DNA of 64,000 bases from Debaryomyces hansenii CBS767 (GCF_000006445.2 NC_006048.2:868001-932000), one strand, 5' to 3'; positions 49,129 to 62,487 are shown, counted from the stretch's first letter. Numbers and translations: made by a program. The notes: a model not told the origin generated them from the sequence alone.

Positions 49129-51147
49129 TTACCACCCACCTTCATCATTTCCACTGCTCCATCTATTATCGCGCTTGTTATTGGTCTTTTTAAAATCCCT
49201 AGAGTTATTCTTTGAGTAATCATTTCTAGTATTTCTTGAAGTACCAAAACTTTGTCTGCTATAATTGCCTTTATCAGAGTAACCTCTACTTCCGTGATCA
49301 TCGTAATTCTTGTTAAATCCGCCTCTCTTGAAATTCTTTCTTTTATCACCAGAAGTATCCATAAAAGTTCTCTTTGAAGAACGATTATTTGTCGCACTGA
49401 AGTTAAATCCACCTGGAACATCAAAGTAGAGACTAGCCTCACGAGGAGGAACGCTTATAACGTTTCTCAAGAATCCTTTTCCAACTGAAAGCTTAGCTTC
49501 AGGATCATTGATTAAAAATCTATAATAATCAATAATTTGTGATAATGAATCATGTTGTGCGATTTTATAAGCAGATCCAACTTGCTTATAAAAGCCTAAG
49601 AAAGTAGGAATAAAACTTTCTACATTCTCCACATCAGCACCAATTTCTTTGACTAGCTTTTTATCTTCTTCGGCAGTTTCATATTGTATTTCGTGTTCAA
49701 ATTTAACACCTCTCTTAGACTGTAATGCTTTACTATAATTCTTTTCCAGACTGGATAAAAATAATATAGATCTACCGGATGCACCTGCTCTTGCAGTTCT
49801 ACCGATCTTATGAATATAATCCGCAACTTCAGAACTAGGTCCCATTTGGACAACATCACTCACATCGCTAAAATCTAAACCTCTTGCTGCAACATCCGTG
49901 CAAACCAAAATACCATGAGAAAGTCTACGATAATCCCTAACGGTTCTATCTCTTGCAGCTTGACTCATTTTTCCATGCAAACGTAAAAGCTTCGAGCCAT
50001 ACTTTCTCGTTTGTTGAGTATCATACATTTCCTTGTCTTTAGCGTTCATCAACATTGAATAAAACCAATCGGTAGCGGTTACAGTTGGTAAGAATACCAT
50101 TGCCTTGAAACCTGCATTGTTCATATTATTAATGATGTATGCTAATGCCCCATTGAAAGATTCACCAATATTATTAGTTTTAACCAATGTTTGTTCAATG
50201 TTTTCATGTGCTTCTGGTTCGTTTTCGTCAACACAATTAATAAATTTATAATCCTCTCCCATTACTGACTTAGCAAATTTGGAAACGGATTTATCAACAG
50301 TAGCACTAAATAAAACTGACTTAAATGAAGCGCTAGGATTTGTGGCCATACTACGAGCTTGTTTTAATTGATCGTCAATATCGTCTAAAGTGACAGAAAA
50401 ACCTTCATCTAAAAGTCTATCAGCTTCATCATAAACTCTATATTTCAAATCAGTGAACATGTTAGCAAACCTTGAGTGTCTTAAGTTATCATTTAATCTT
50501 CCTGGAGTGGCGATAACAATTGCTGGAGCAACGTTACCTGTTCTGGTTTTACGGCCTCCCATGTGCACCTCCATATGAATCTTATTCTTAGCTTGATTAG
50601 GCATATTTTGGATAATCTTCTTATATTCAGATTCAATTTGCAAAGCTAAATCTCTGGTTGGAGCAATTACCAAAGCATGTACTTTGCCTCTTGCACCTCT
50701 CGTGGCATCGTAATTTTCAAGCGCACATTGCAAAGTGGGTATAACAAATGCTAATGTCTTACCAGTTCCTGTCTTAGCACGACAGACAACTCCGTTTTCT
50801 TCCAAAATCGGGACAAGAGATTTTTCTTGCACTGGAGTTAATGTCGTAAACTTAGCCAATTTAATGGCCTTTAAGATATCTTTGTGGACATGCCCAGTCT
50901 TAGCCAAACCATCAAATGTGGCTGGCCCATCCTCCGCTAAATCCTGCGTTGAAATGGACTCTGTTTTATTTTCAATTTTTACCTCATCTGCAACCTTCTT
51001 TACTTGATTCGCATGCTCATTAGCATTATCTAATTTTGCGAACTCATTATACTGAACCTTACTATAAGTAAATCCTCTAGTAAATCCCCTAGACACTGAT
51101 GTAGTTCTGAATACCAAAAACCTTGCAACCGGTCTCAACTTGAACAT
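49129..51147 (-). CDS. MSS116: Mitochondrial DEAD-box RNA helicase Mss116
   Basis: A 672-residue helicase with a basic presequence (MFKLRPVARFLVFRTTSVSR). The motifs are in order: Q-like TLTPVQEKSLVPI, I AKTGTGKT, Ia APTRDLALQ, II DEAD (YDEADRLLDEGF), III SAT, IV-V TDVAARGLDF, VI HKIGRTARAG. The C-terminal extension is helical and ends in a basic Arg/Gly/Asn/Ser-rich tail (from about 560), as in Mss116. It remodels group I and II introns and supports mitochondrial translation. It is divergent from MSO1 and convergent with SLP1. Confidence 0.95.
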   Translation of the reverse strand: MFKLRPVARFLVFRTTSVSRGFTRGFTYSKVQYNEFAKLDNANEHANQVKKVADEVKIENKTESISTQDLAEDGPATFDGLAKTGHVHKDILKAIKLAKFTTLTPVQEKSLVPILEENGVVCRAKTGTGKTLAFVIPTLQCALENYDATRGARGKVHALVIAPTRDLALQIESEYKKIIQNMPNQAKNKIHMEVHMGGRKTRTGNVAPAIVIATPGRLNDNLRHSRFANMFTDLKYRVYDEADRLLDEGFSVTLDDIDDQLKQARSMATNPSASFKSVLFSATVDKSVSKFAKSVMGEDYKFINCVDENEPEAHENIEQTLVKTNNIGESFNGALAYIINNMNNAGFKAMVFLPTVTATDWFYSMLMNAKDKEMYDTQQTRKYGSKLLRLHGKMSQAARDRTVRDYRRLSHGILVCTDVAARGLDFSDVSDVVQMGPSSEVADYIHKIGRTARAGASGRSILFLSSLEKNYSKALQSKRGVKFEHEIQYETAEEDKKLVKEIGADVENVESFIPTFLGFYKQVGSAYKIAQHDSLSQIIDYYRFLINDPEAKLSVGKGFLRNVISVPPREASLYFDVPGGFNFSATNNRSSKRTFMDTSGDKRKNFKRGGFNKNYDDHGSRGYSDKGNYSRQSFGTSRNTRNDYSKNNSRDFKKTNNKRDNRWSSGNDEGGW

Positions 51148-51701
51148 TTATTGAGCTTGTAGTTAATTAAGTATATAAGACTATTGAAAATTCTTCATAT
51201 TATTAGCAGATGGAAATTTCAAAATCCATCTCAAGCATCTCGCTTATATAATCGATACTTTTATCAGAAGATCAGTACTGCAACAAGAAACAGGTCTAAT
51301 TAAATTTTTTTGTTTAATTAACTATATAGGCCTGTTCTGACCACTCCCTTTAAATATTACTCGAACGGAGATGGTTATCGTCAGATGAAAAATGCACATG
51401 TACTATATTGAGGGATGGGATATTTCACGAATGAGTTTCACCCATTGTACGTGAATTTAAAAAAAGCAATATACAAGAAATGTACCAGAAACAAATGTTT
51501 AACACAATTAATAATGTTACAGTCTTCAAGGCATAGTATATGGCATTATAGTTTACTTGTTTGAAATAGAAGCTTATGCTAGTGATAATGCGACATTAAT
51601 TACGACATTGCGACATATATTGATACCGAGTTCCATATTGGGGAAGATTTTGTTGTAACGATTCATTGATTAACACTTATTTCCATCAAAAGCACGGTAT
51701 A
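51148..51701. other. Divergent promoter region between MSS116 and MSO1
   Basis: A 554-base shared upstream region, A+T-rich, with a repeated ACGACATTGCGACATA-like element near 51589-51619. No RNA gene or ORF recognised. Confidence 0.4.
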
Positions 51702-52445
51702 ATGAATCCCAATCAGCAAGAAAATGAGTCGGGTATTCAGAAGAACTTCCTATCTAAGATAAAACAGAATTATTCTAATAAATTTTCTAATATTTCATTA
51801 TCGTCATCGATTCAAAATATGTCAATACACTCTGACCATGATGGAAATTCGGAAGATGATACTTTGATCCATAATGCATTTGTTAAATATTTCGATAGTA
51901 AAGGTGAGCCATATCCGGAGTGGTTAGGCGTTAAAACTAAGGAGCAAAACAGCAGGCCTAGCAATAGCAATAGCAATAGCCATTATCGTTCAGAATACCA
52001 GCCGGTATATTCTAGTTACAATAGTGGTGGACAAGGGGCGAGTCAAAATCAACAAAACCAAAACTCTGGGACTCGAAGCCAGGCACCATCATATTTCCAA
52101 CCTCAACATACTCCACACAATGCTTCACAAAATACTTCACAACATGCTCCACAACATGTGCCAGAAGCAGAACCTCAAAGACCAACATATACACCTAGAT
52201 CGTCGAGCCGTTTACAAGATATGTATAACAAATCAAGACAGCAGTCTATACCTGGCTCGGGATACAATACGCAATCTTATCCATCCGGCCCATTAAGAAC
52301 GAATAGCTCGACTACAGGATCAAGACTTAGAGAAAGAATGCTCAATACTTCTCCAAGTATGAATGGATTGAACCAAGCGACTAAAAACAATAATCCAAAT
52401 ACAGACTCTTCAGGAAATTCGAAGGCTACGTGGGGAAGAAGGTGA
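51702..52445 (+). CDS. MSO1: Sec1-binding exocytosis protein Mso1
   Basis: With the ATG at 51702 the protein has 247 residues; the frame is open upstream to a TTG. The N-terminal segment (about residues 13-75: KNFLSKIKQNYSNKFSNISL, DTLIHNAFVKYFDSKGEPYP, EWLGVKTKE) matches the Sec1-binding region of Mso1. The rest is Ser/Asn/Gln-rich and probably disordered, ending in GNSKATWGRR. Mso1 links Sec1, Sec4 and SNAREs at sites of secretion and is needed for prospore membrane formation in budding yeast. A run of AGCAAT repeats encodes a Ser-Asn stretch. Confidence 0.85.
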   Translation: MNPNQQENESGIQKNFLSKIKQNYSNKFSNISLSSSIQNMSIHSDHDGNSEDDTLIHNAFVKYFDSKGEPYPEWLGVKTKEQNSRPSNSNSNSHYRSEYQPVYSSYNSGGQGASQNQQNQNSGTRSQAPSYFQPQHTPHNASQNTSQHAPQHVPEAEPQRPTYTPRSSSRLQDMYNKSRQQSIPGSGYNTQSYPSGPLRTNSSTTGSRLRERMLNTSPSMNGLNQATKNNNPNTDSSGNSKATWGRR

Positions 52446-52476
52446 TTATACTCATACATATATACCTTATAATATA

Positions 52477-53949
52477 TTAAACTTTATTCAATATTCTGAA
52501 ATTCTCCTCCCAACAGTCTCTATTCTTTATAAACCAGTCGGGCAATTTATTATCAGGCGGTAATTTGAGCTTAATAATACTAACGTTTTCAAAACTTATT
52601 GGATATTTATCTAACTTCTTGTAGAACTTGTAATCGTAATTTTCTCGTAATAATCGTGCCTCCTCGGGAATAATATCTATTGATTTAGAATGTTTTGAAT
52701 CTTTTAACTTTTCGATATCCTCTCTTTCCCTTAATCGTTTAACAAGACTCAGAGAACCTTCAAACGAACATCGTATTGAGGGTGATGAGCTGCTAATACT
52801 CTGGTTTCTAAATTTATGATTCCCATTACTGAAACTTCCTGGGCGACTGAATTTATGATCAGCCAATGAATATCTTCTCTCATAACTCCCTCTTGATGCA
52901 TATTGAATCATATCGTTGTTTAAACTATTATTTCTGTTGGATCTGACATATTTTGGAGATGTTCCAGGAGTAAATTTATCATCGTCTGAACCAGTCGAAT
53001 CTATCGATTCCTTTCTGGGATTATCTTGCTTTCTCATTTCAGCCAACTTCAAGAGATTAGCTGGGATTTGCGGTGAGGCGGATAATAGCTCATCATCAAT
53101 ATCTTCATCATCAATACTTTCATTATCATTCTCGTCATCGAATTGATGTTCGAGTTGGCTACTGTCTATAGAATTCTTTCTTGAGCCTGATATTTGAAAA
53201 TCAGGACTTCGGAAAATAGATCTGGCCTTACTCGATCCATATTGATACGGCGGAGCCTGTGTACGCTGTTCTTGTTGATACTGTTCTTCTCTTTGTTCTT
53301 GCTGTTTCAAAAGTGCATTTAAACGATCTATTTCGAACGGTATCAACTCCGTTTGTAATAACTCTAGAAAGTTCTCTGCATAGTAATTGCTTTTATTTGA
53401 GTTTCCTGAGTATATTCTGTATTCGTTAATAATAGAATTAAAATTCCATTTCTGAATTTTCCGTAGTATTCCAACTAATGTTGATGTTGAGTCGATTAAT
53501 AGGATATTGTGCTTACTTTTATTCAATAGCAATTCAAATGCCCCCGCTATTATGTTCCTTTCTATTAACATCCATTGATCATTCTTACTTTTACTGGTAA
53601 GTTTGACAGTTTCAATTTCAGATTTTCCAAGGTTGTATACTCCTGTCTCTGTTTTGCTACTGACGGATGATGTCTCCGTATTAGCATCATCTTCGTTGTC
53701 GTCTTTATTTGAGCTAGAATTGGCACCGGTATGATTATGATTCGATATTTTTAACCCTCCTAGGTTATGTATTTCTATATTGTTAGCTTCAATGAAATTC
53801 TTTAGCAAGCGTGGTGGCTTCTCAGCATCTAGAACCACTAATGATTTTAATTGCAAGGTCTCTAAAAACGGGAAATGTTCAGGCTCTAGCTTACTGCACC
53901 TATAAATACCTGGCTCTACAAGGCCAAAGTTATCTGGTGGAACTAACAT
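52477..53949 (-). CDS. OCA4: Oca4, catalytically degenerate tyrosine-phosphatase-like protein
   Basis: With the ATG at 53947-53949 the protein has 490 residues. The N-terminus MLVPPDNFGLVEPGIYRCSK is the start signature of the Siw14/Oca family. A Ser/Asn/Asp-rich insert splits the domain (about 75-110). The conserved end of the phosphatase-like domain reads LLIDSTSTLVGILRKIQKWN. The Cys-X5-Arg loop of active members is missing, as in budding yeast Oca4, so it is probably a pseudophosphatase subunit of the Oca complex. A second insert and a long Ser/Asp-rich C-terminal region make it about 130 residues longer than Oca4 of budding yeast. Confidence 0.88.
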   Translation of the reverse strand: MLVPPDNFGLVEPGIYRCSKLEPEHFPFLETLQLKSLVVLDAEKPPRLLKNFIEANNIEIHNLGGLKISNHNHTGANSSSNKDDNEDDANTETSSVSSKTETGVYNLGKSEIETVKLTSKSKNDQWMLIERNIIAGAFELLLNKSKHNILLIDSTSTLVGILRKIQKWNFNSIINEYRIYSGNSNKSNYYAENFLELLQTELIPFEIDRLNALLKQQEQREEQYQQEQRTQAPPYQYGSSKARSIFRSPDFQISGSRKNSIDSSQLEHQFDDENDNESIDDEDIDDELLSASPQIPANLLKLAEMRKQDNPRKESIDSTGSDDDKFTPGTSPKYVRSNRNNSLNNDMIQYASRGSYERRYSLADHKFSRPGSFSNGNHKFRNQSISSSSPSIRCSFEGSLSLVKRLREREDIEKLKDSKHSKSIDIIPEEARLLRENYDYKFYKKLDKYPISFENVSIIKLKLPPDNKLPDWFIKNRDCWEENFRILNKV

Positions 53950-54150
53950 CCTTGTATTTGACAACTTAACTTATCTCTAAAAACGTGGGTGAATTTTTTA
54001 GTGCTCGCAGAAGATCAAAATTTGTTACAACTTTTTAAACATATTATAGACATAGATTTGTGAAAATAATACTAGTTACAACGAGAATAAAGTTAAACTA
54101 AATAAAAATTTATAAATCCTAATGTATAGTATTACATATCAAAAAAATAT

Positions 54151-56715
<2,565 letters not shown>

Positions 56716-56813
56716 TCAGATAGTTCAGAACAATAAACTGGAAAAAATGTTTCTTCTAAACTTGTAAGTATTGAAAATTTTTCCCTACACTATCTTTTTC
56801 GTTCACGCCCAAA

Positions 56814-56820
56814 TGAGTCA
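56814..56820. promoter_or_regulatory. Gcn4-type site (TGAGTCA) upstream of ARG5,6
   Basis: A perfect AP-1/Gcn4 heptamer lies 114 bases upstream of the ARG5,6 start codon, in the 203-base spacer before SOK1's 3' end. ARG5,6 is a classical target of general amino acid control, which makes the site credible. Confidence 0.7.
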
Positions 56821-56903
56821 AATCGTTATCAGCCAATTAAAGTAATTTTTTGTCTAAGCGCGGTTCGAGATCTTTGACGACCATTTTTATATCTATATAT
56901 ATA

Positions 56904-59702
56904 CTATATTGTAGGCTCACCTATATCCTTATAAATCCAGTTCAATAATGGAGAGTATAAATCATATATTTCTTCAAGAATTTCGTTAATTTCATCTATT
57001 ATCTGTCTTGTCGGAATCGTAAAATATGTGAAGTTTCCCTTCAATAAGCATTCGAATTCAGTTGATATAGGACCAGTGTTAATTAGTTTGACAAACTTGT
57101 CAGTTAGAGTTCGTTTAAGTAGCGAATACCCATCTTGCTCGATCAATGTGTTATACTCTTTATAGACGTAAGAAATCAAATGATCAATATTTAGGTTCAG
57201 GTCTTCTTCGGTATGAGCCCCTATAAGATTGGAAATGAAAACACCAATATCTGGGGGATTTATATTCTCTGAAAAATACCTTATTATAATATCCGCCATC
57301 TTTTGTATGGAAACACCCTTAAACTTCATATAATGTTGGCCATTAAGGCTTATTTCGGCTTTAGAATAGAAATTTAAGATCAAGTGTAGTACACAATCAG
57401 AAATAAGAAGTACCCGGCATTTGATGCTAAGCACTTTCATTTCCTCTTTGAAAAATACATTAAATTCATTAGTTAAATAATCTGGATCATATTTGCTATT
57501 ACGATTCCAAAGATTACCCAAAATCGAATTAATGTAGATGTGTCTAAAGTATCTAAGACTGAGAGCATTCACCAGGAATGATTCAAAATCTGGATACTCA
57601 AAGGTTGAGTCAATGATTGAACTATACAGCAAGAAGTGCCGATCAAAGTCATTGTCGTATCGCGATAGAAAGTTGTAGAATAACGGAAATCGTAAATGAG
57701 GAGAATTAGTACCATTTTCTATCTTAAAATTCTTCCTTGATATGAATAGACAAACATTTTCAAAGCTTTTGGTTTTCTTAATACTATCGTTCTTACATTT
57801 ATTCACCCATAAGTTCATTCCCAATATCTCTAATTCCTCATAGAAATTTATGAATACTTCAAATTCATTTGGAGATACTTGTTGTAGATGATTCAAGATA
57901 TCAATAAACCCACTACAAGCATTCGGTACAAAATCTAAAACAAATGGACCGATTGATGCCAAGTGACTTAAACAGAAGAAATGAAGCTTAAAGTATTGTA
58001 ATAGCTCTTTATGAGTGCTAGATTTTGCAACCTGATAAGAATTTTTCAATGTTCTAAATTGTGTGATAGCAATATCAAACCCTTCACTATTATTAATGTT
58101 CTCGAACTTTATGCAATACTCATATAGGATTAGGAAGATATCACTTACAATAAAATCAAAGTCAGTCAGAAATAAATGCAAATCTTTTTCACCACGTAAG
58201 GACTCGTATTTACTGTGGGTTGAAGCCATATCTAAATCTCTGAACACATTCTCGACATAAATATTGGATGACGTGTTCTGATAATTAAGATTAAAAAATC
58301 CTGACTTCAAGGTATTAGGAATTCCATACCTATTATTAATATTCATTCTTTTTTCAGCACGATATTGTTGTACCCAATATTTTCTCCATTTATTTATAGG
58401 TATTTTGGGTGGTACGTTAAAGATAAGACGTTCAAATATTATGGAGTGATTTGAGGGGCTTTCGGTTATATTATCTAGCCCTTCTAGTACCTCTATACTA
58501 GCTTTAACTTTAGGCCTTTCAGGCAAGGCTTTATCAAATACTTGTAACTTTATATTGTTAACAAAGCTACGTGGATCTTCTCCAAAATAAGCCCATTCCG
58601 TGCCAGAGAACTTGAAAACTTGTGAAAGTTTGTATAAATACTTGTGATTATCAGCATATTTTTCCCTTTGCATTTCAATTTCAATAGCTTGAGAAGCTAA
58701 CAACTGTTTTTGAACAATTTCCAATGCATCATTTATGATGACCATGCAATTATTAAAATGTAGACTTCTAAATATCTGAAATAGAAAATGATAAACTTTC
58801 CAACTTTTGCATAGCTTTAATTTCGGTAAACTCCAGGGGTCTTCTATTTCATTAAGATCACTGTAAATGAATTCAGAGAATTTATGTATGACAGTTTCAG
58901 CCAGTTTGAATAAAAGAAGAGACACTGAATTTGCAAGGTTGTTTATATTTCTATCAGATATATTTGTATTGAATCCAGAATGAGTATGATAAATTAAAGA
59001 ATCTTTATAGTCTGCAATCATAATCAAAGAATAAAGAAAACTTTTATACTTTTGCTGGGGAAGTATATCTGGTAAATTGAGATTTCTAAGAATAGCAACT
59101 GTGGTCTTAGTAAATTCTGTCAGAGGTTTGAGCAACAGTAGTGTTTCATTATATGTCATTTGTGTTAGTCTTGTAGAAACCTGGAAAGCTTTAAAATGGT
59201 TGATATTGCGGAGTAATATGTGTTTTTTAATCCTTTTTTGAATAATAATGATACTCTGGATATCGCCGACTACAAACTCTTTCCTGTTTCCTCCATTTTT
59301 GGGACATGCGATTGGTTCCTCAGATAAAGGTAGTACAATTGGTAATTTTAACGAAGTTAATTGAAGTTTTCTGGCCCGCTCTCGTCTTTTTGCAAGAAAT
59401 GCCATTCTTCTTTCATTAGCACGGTATAAGTTGTCTGATAAATCTTCTGCAATCTTGTTAGAAATTATTTCCTGGTGTAACTTCAAGTTTTGAATCTTCT
59501 GATGAATTGTTTGGGACCTCTTCTTTAATTTAAGGGTTTTTGATTGAATAATCTGCAGTTTCCTTATTCGATGGTTCTTATCTTTCGAGTTACTCCTCTT
59601 AGTTGGAGTTAGGTTTCTAAGTATGTACTCTGGTAATTCGAGCAGCGTTGAAGTAGAAGACGTTGATATCGAATCATTAGCTTCTTCCGAACTCTCTTGC
59701 AT
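56904..59702 (-). CDS. SOK1: Tcp11-domain protein Sok1
   Basis: A 932-residue protein close to budding yeast Sok1 (901 aa). The N-terminal third is basic and coiled-coil-like (about 40-130; RRMAFLAKRRERARKLQL). The Tcp11 domain covers most of the rest (about 250-900) and is helical with motifs such as TDFDFIVSDIFLILYEYCIKF, RCRVLLISDCVLHLI (about) and a conserved end near EIYDLYSPLLNWIYKDIG. SOK1 was isolated as a high-copy suppressor of protein kinase A loss. Its biochemical activity is unknown. An AT dinucleotide repeat lies immediately upstream of the ATG. Confidence 0.85.
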   Translation of the reverse strand: MQESSEEANDSISTSSTSTLLELPEYILRNLTPTKRSNSKDKNHRIRKLQIIQSKTLKLKKRSQTIHQKIQNLKLHQEIISNKIAEDLSDNLYRANERRMAFLAKRRERARKLQLTSLKLPIVLPLSEEPIACPKNGGNRKEFVVGDIQSIIIIQKRIKKHILLRNINHFKAFQVSTRLTQMTYNETLLLLKPLTEFTKTTVAILRNLNLPDILPQQKYKSFLYSLIMIADYKDSLIYHTHSGFNTNISDRNINNLANSVSLLLFKLAETVIHKFSEFIYSDLNEIEDPWSLPKLKLCKSWKVYHFLFQIFRSLHFNNCMVIINDALEIVQKQLLASQAIEIEMQREKYADNHKYLYKLSQVFKFSGTEWAYFGEDPRSFVNNIKLQVFDKALPERPKVKASIEVLEGLDNITESPSNHSIIFERLIFNVPPKIPINKWRKYWVQQYRAEKRMNINNRYGIPNTLKSGFFNLNYQNTSSNIYVENVFRDLDMASTHSKYESLRGEKDLHLFLTDFDFIVSDIFLILYEYCIKFENINNSEGFDIAITQFRTLKNSYQVAKSSTHKELLQYFKLHFFCLSHLASIGPFVLDFVPNACSGFIDILNHLQQVSPNEFEVFINFYEELEILGMNLWVNKCKNDSIKKTKSFENVCLFISRKNFKIENGTNSPHLRFPLFYNFLSRYDNDFDRHFLLYSSIIDSTFEYPDFESFLVNALSLRYFRHIYINSILGNLWNRNSKYDPDYLTNEFNVFFKEEMKVLSIKCRVLLISDCVLHLILNFYSKAEISLNGQHYMKFKGVSIQKMADIIIRYFSENINPPDIGVFISNLIGAHTEEDLNLNIDHLISYVYKEYNTLIEQDGYSLLKRTLTDKFVKLINTGPISTEFECLLKGNFTYFTIPTRQIIDEINEILEEIYDLYSPLLNWIYKDIGEPTI

Positions 59703-59710
59703 AGTTGTTC

Positions 59711-59729
59711 ATATATATATATATATATA
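59711..59729. repeat. AT dinucleotide run in the SOK1 leader
   Basis: Nine to ten AT units begin nine bases before the SOK1 start codon on its upstream side. The run could act as a TATA-like or nucleosome-poor element; no more can be said. Confidence 0.7.
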
Positions 59730-59957
59730 GCAAATTCTTAGCAAATACGTAATTAATATTGCAGTGTCAATAGCACTATCTGTGATAAGGTTGCGTGATC
59801 ATCTCGAGTATGCTGGCTGATAAGGATGTGCACAGATTGCGAATTTTTGACATCCACAAAATTTGACTATCAAGACTACAATTGGAAACAATAGTTAATA
59901 AATATAAAATTATTATAATGCTATGATGACTATTTATACTCTATAATACAAACTCTA

Positions 59958-61253
59958 TTAGGTACTCTTTTTTGACCTCCAAATTTTACCAAATTTGGAT
60001 AATTTATCCTCTTTCAAATATAATGGACTCGTAGAAAGTGAATGCGGCTGACTATGGTTTGGAGTCTGAATTGGTGAAGCGTTCAAAGGTGAACTGACAT
60101 GATTCGTGTTCAATCTCAAATGGTCCAATATATTTGAAAGAGAAGATGCAGAAGATGACGAGGAATTTGATCCTGAATCAACGGGTAAATTGTTTGTAGA
60201 TGACGATAAATGCAATAATCTCGATTTGTTCATTTTATGGAAAAGTTTTGGAACATTCGAGTTAGTAGGAGTTAATATTGGGGAGACGTTATTAGATTCA
60301 GACTTTGTTATCAGACGACTTTTATCACAATCATCTATTGATAACGAAGATGGGCTTTCCTGAGCCCTTCTAGGCTGGATGAGCGGTGAGGCTGTTGTAG
60401 AATCTTTTTCCTTGTAGGAATTAACAAACAGATGATATACATTTTCCTCAAGTAAACGTAAGACCTCATTCTTTGCCGGAAGCAAAACCTGTGGACTGTG
60501 GAAAATATTGGGAATTCTATCCTCCTCCACGATTTTTTTGTACGACAAATTAGAGAGATTAATCTGTTCGGGCGAGTTATGATGCACATATCTACCCATG
60601 ACCAAATCCCATTGGTCTGCAATTAAGTCCTCTTCCGATTGCGCGTCGCCTTGGTCTACACTCTTCTGTTCTTCGACTTCGTCGTCCGAATCGTTTTCGG
60701 TGTCGGAGTCTCCAACGTTTTTCTCCATCAAGTTATCCCACACATTATACATTTCATTTCCTTCTGGTGCTTCATCCAAATCATCTATAGTGGATACAAA
60801 CACTGACATCGGCTCGTGGTCCTCTGATCGCACTGATACTCCAGCAGAACTCTTTTTTCGTACAAACATCGGCTCTATTCTCTTTGTGGGGTATGGAAGG
60901 TCTCCAATAGACCGTCCCAAAGACAGATTCAAGTAACAGTTTTCTTTCTCTCTCATCCCTGTCTTAGAATTCTCTTTCCTGTTTATTATCTTATCGAAAT
61001 AGTATTCGTACTTGAATATTTCAATCAAAAACGAAAGATTTTCATGGCAATGTGCTTCCACAATATATCTGGCAAACAGTTTCACCACATATACCTTGTG
61101 TGGATCGTTGAGCTGGTCTATGGAGTGTTTGAAGCAATCATCTACCAACTCTTCCAATGGTGCTACCTTAGTAACACATGCACAACCATATTGACTATTT
61201 AAGTTGGAAACTTTGGTCGGTATCGGTCCTTGATACCTCCCGGTTGATGACAT
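59958..61253 (-). CDS. RGS-like domain protein with acidic insert
   Basis: With the ATG at 61251-61253 the protein has 431 residues. Residues about 40-85 (KLFARYIVEAHCHENLSFLI, EIFKYEYYFDK) look like the first helices of an RGS domain. A second block about 235-275 (INLSNLSYKKIV, then IPNIFHSPQVLLPAKNEVLRL, LEENVYHLFVNSY) matches the RGS C-terminal helices. Between them lies an insert of about 140 residues, partly very acidic (DSDTENDSDDEVEEQ). The C-terminal third is Ser/Asn-rich and ends basic (KFGKIWRSKKST). RGS proteins accelerate GTP hydrolysis by G-alpha subunits; activity here is uncertain because of the insert. The frame extends upstream to a TTG, which I did not use. Confidence 0.65.
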   Translation of the reverse strand: MSSTGRYQGPIPTKVSNLNSQYGCACVTKVAPLEELVDDCFKHSIDQLNDPHKVYVVKLFARYIVEAHCHENLSFLIEIFKYEYYFDKIINRKENSKTGMREKENCYLNLSLGRSIGDLPYPTKRIEPMFVRKKSSAGVSVRSEDHEPMSVFVSTIDDLDEAPEGNEMYNVWDNLMEKNVGDSDTENDSDDEVEEQKSVDQGDAQSEEDLIADQWDLVMGRYVHHNSPEQINLSNLSYKKIVEEDRIPNIFHSPQVLLPAKNEVLRLLEENVYHLFVNSYKEKDSTTASPLIQPRRAQESPSSLSIDDCDKSRLITKSESNNVSPILTPTNSNVPKLFHKMNKSRLLHLSSSTNNLPVDSGSNSSSSSASSLSNILDHLRLNTNHVSSPLNASPIQTPNHSQPHSLSTSPLYLKEDKLSKFGKIWRSKKST

Positions 61254-62060
61254 ATTGGCTAAGGTTCTAAGAGTCTTATAGTTTAATGTCAAATGCTGAC
61301 AATATGATAAAGAACCTGTAGTATGCTAGTGAAAAATCGAAATTTCGTCAAAATTTTTCTTTTGATGTGTATATATCGCCTTTAGAAAAAAAGGAACTTT
61401 TAACGTTTCTAATTAAAGTTAAAAGGGTCTCGTTTCTCAGGACAGAGAAGAAAAATTTCTCTTGATCACGCAATCGCGAAAGCAGACTAAAAAAACTTTT
61501 AGAGATGAGCAGCAGCAGCGTGCATATATCACGTTGCAAAGGTGTAATGTATACAGAAGCATACAACCTTGCGCCCAAAATCTATGGTTGTGTTTCTGTA
61601 CTACGTCAAGATATACAGTACAATCGAAGGCTAACGTGGAATTCACCTAAAGGGATTGTTGTGGTGATTGTTTCAGGAATGAAGTGATAAGGCAACGGTT
61701 CGCTTGATACCTAGTTAAGACTAATATCAAATACATGCAGTCCATGTTTCATTGCATGCATACAAAGAAAAAGGTTATCAATATTATTTCGGTTTTATTC
61801 TGTGTTTTGGTTATCTAGGCCGAAGCAGTATATGTAGAGAAAAAGATAAAAATAAGTGCATCTTGACGTGGTTTTGGGGGATTCTTGGCAACCAGATGAT
61901 AGTTTTTTAGATGAAATTACATGGGGGATATCGTGGGTACCGCTAGCACCTATATATAGAGGACTACTTAGATGCTGTGTCAAATCCTATATGTTGAGTG
62001 TTATTGTGGGACTATATACCAATTCACAGATATGTTTTATGCCTTACGCACGGTGAGTAA

Positions 62061-62110
62061 GAACTGAACGAATATCGAACGATACGAACTGAACGAATAT
62101 CGAACGATGT
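62061..62110. repeat. 25-bp direct tandem duplication
   Basis: Two adjacent copies of a 25-base unit beginning GAACTGAACGAATATCGAAC, nearly identical except for the last bases. Each copy itself holds a repeated GAACGA core. Confidence 0.9.
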
Positions 62111-62487
62111 GCGATGAGCGAGCGATGATGAAGTGGTAATTTGGAAGTGACTCTGTCAGAAACTAAAAAAATACCTGACTCGGAGAAAATTTGTATGCGC
62201 ATTTCCGAGTAGAAGCCGCTTTATTGGCTTGCATATAGCAAACATGTTGTACCCATAATCAACCTTCTGCACTAGATAATAGGACCTGAAACAGAATGAC
62301 TGCGATAGGGAAAGCGCGGAGTTCACAGACTTCGATGATATAATGGTATCGTCTTCAGTGACATTCAGCGACATGTACTTCACCATCCGTGTTCATGCTC
62401 AAGTTGCTGGTGTAGGTTTTAGTGGATTTGGGTGTGAGCATACTATTCTCCGTAGCTACCGCATATCGTAGGAGTTTAAGTGTTCAT

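Noticed and set aside
61348..61690. Overlapping short frames on both strands
   Set aside because: Four overlapping 60-76 codon frames with no family resemblance; they fall in the promoter of the RGS-like gene.
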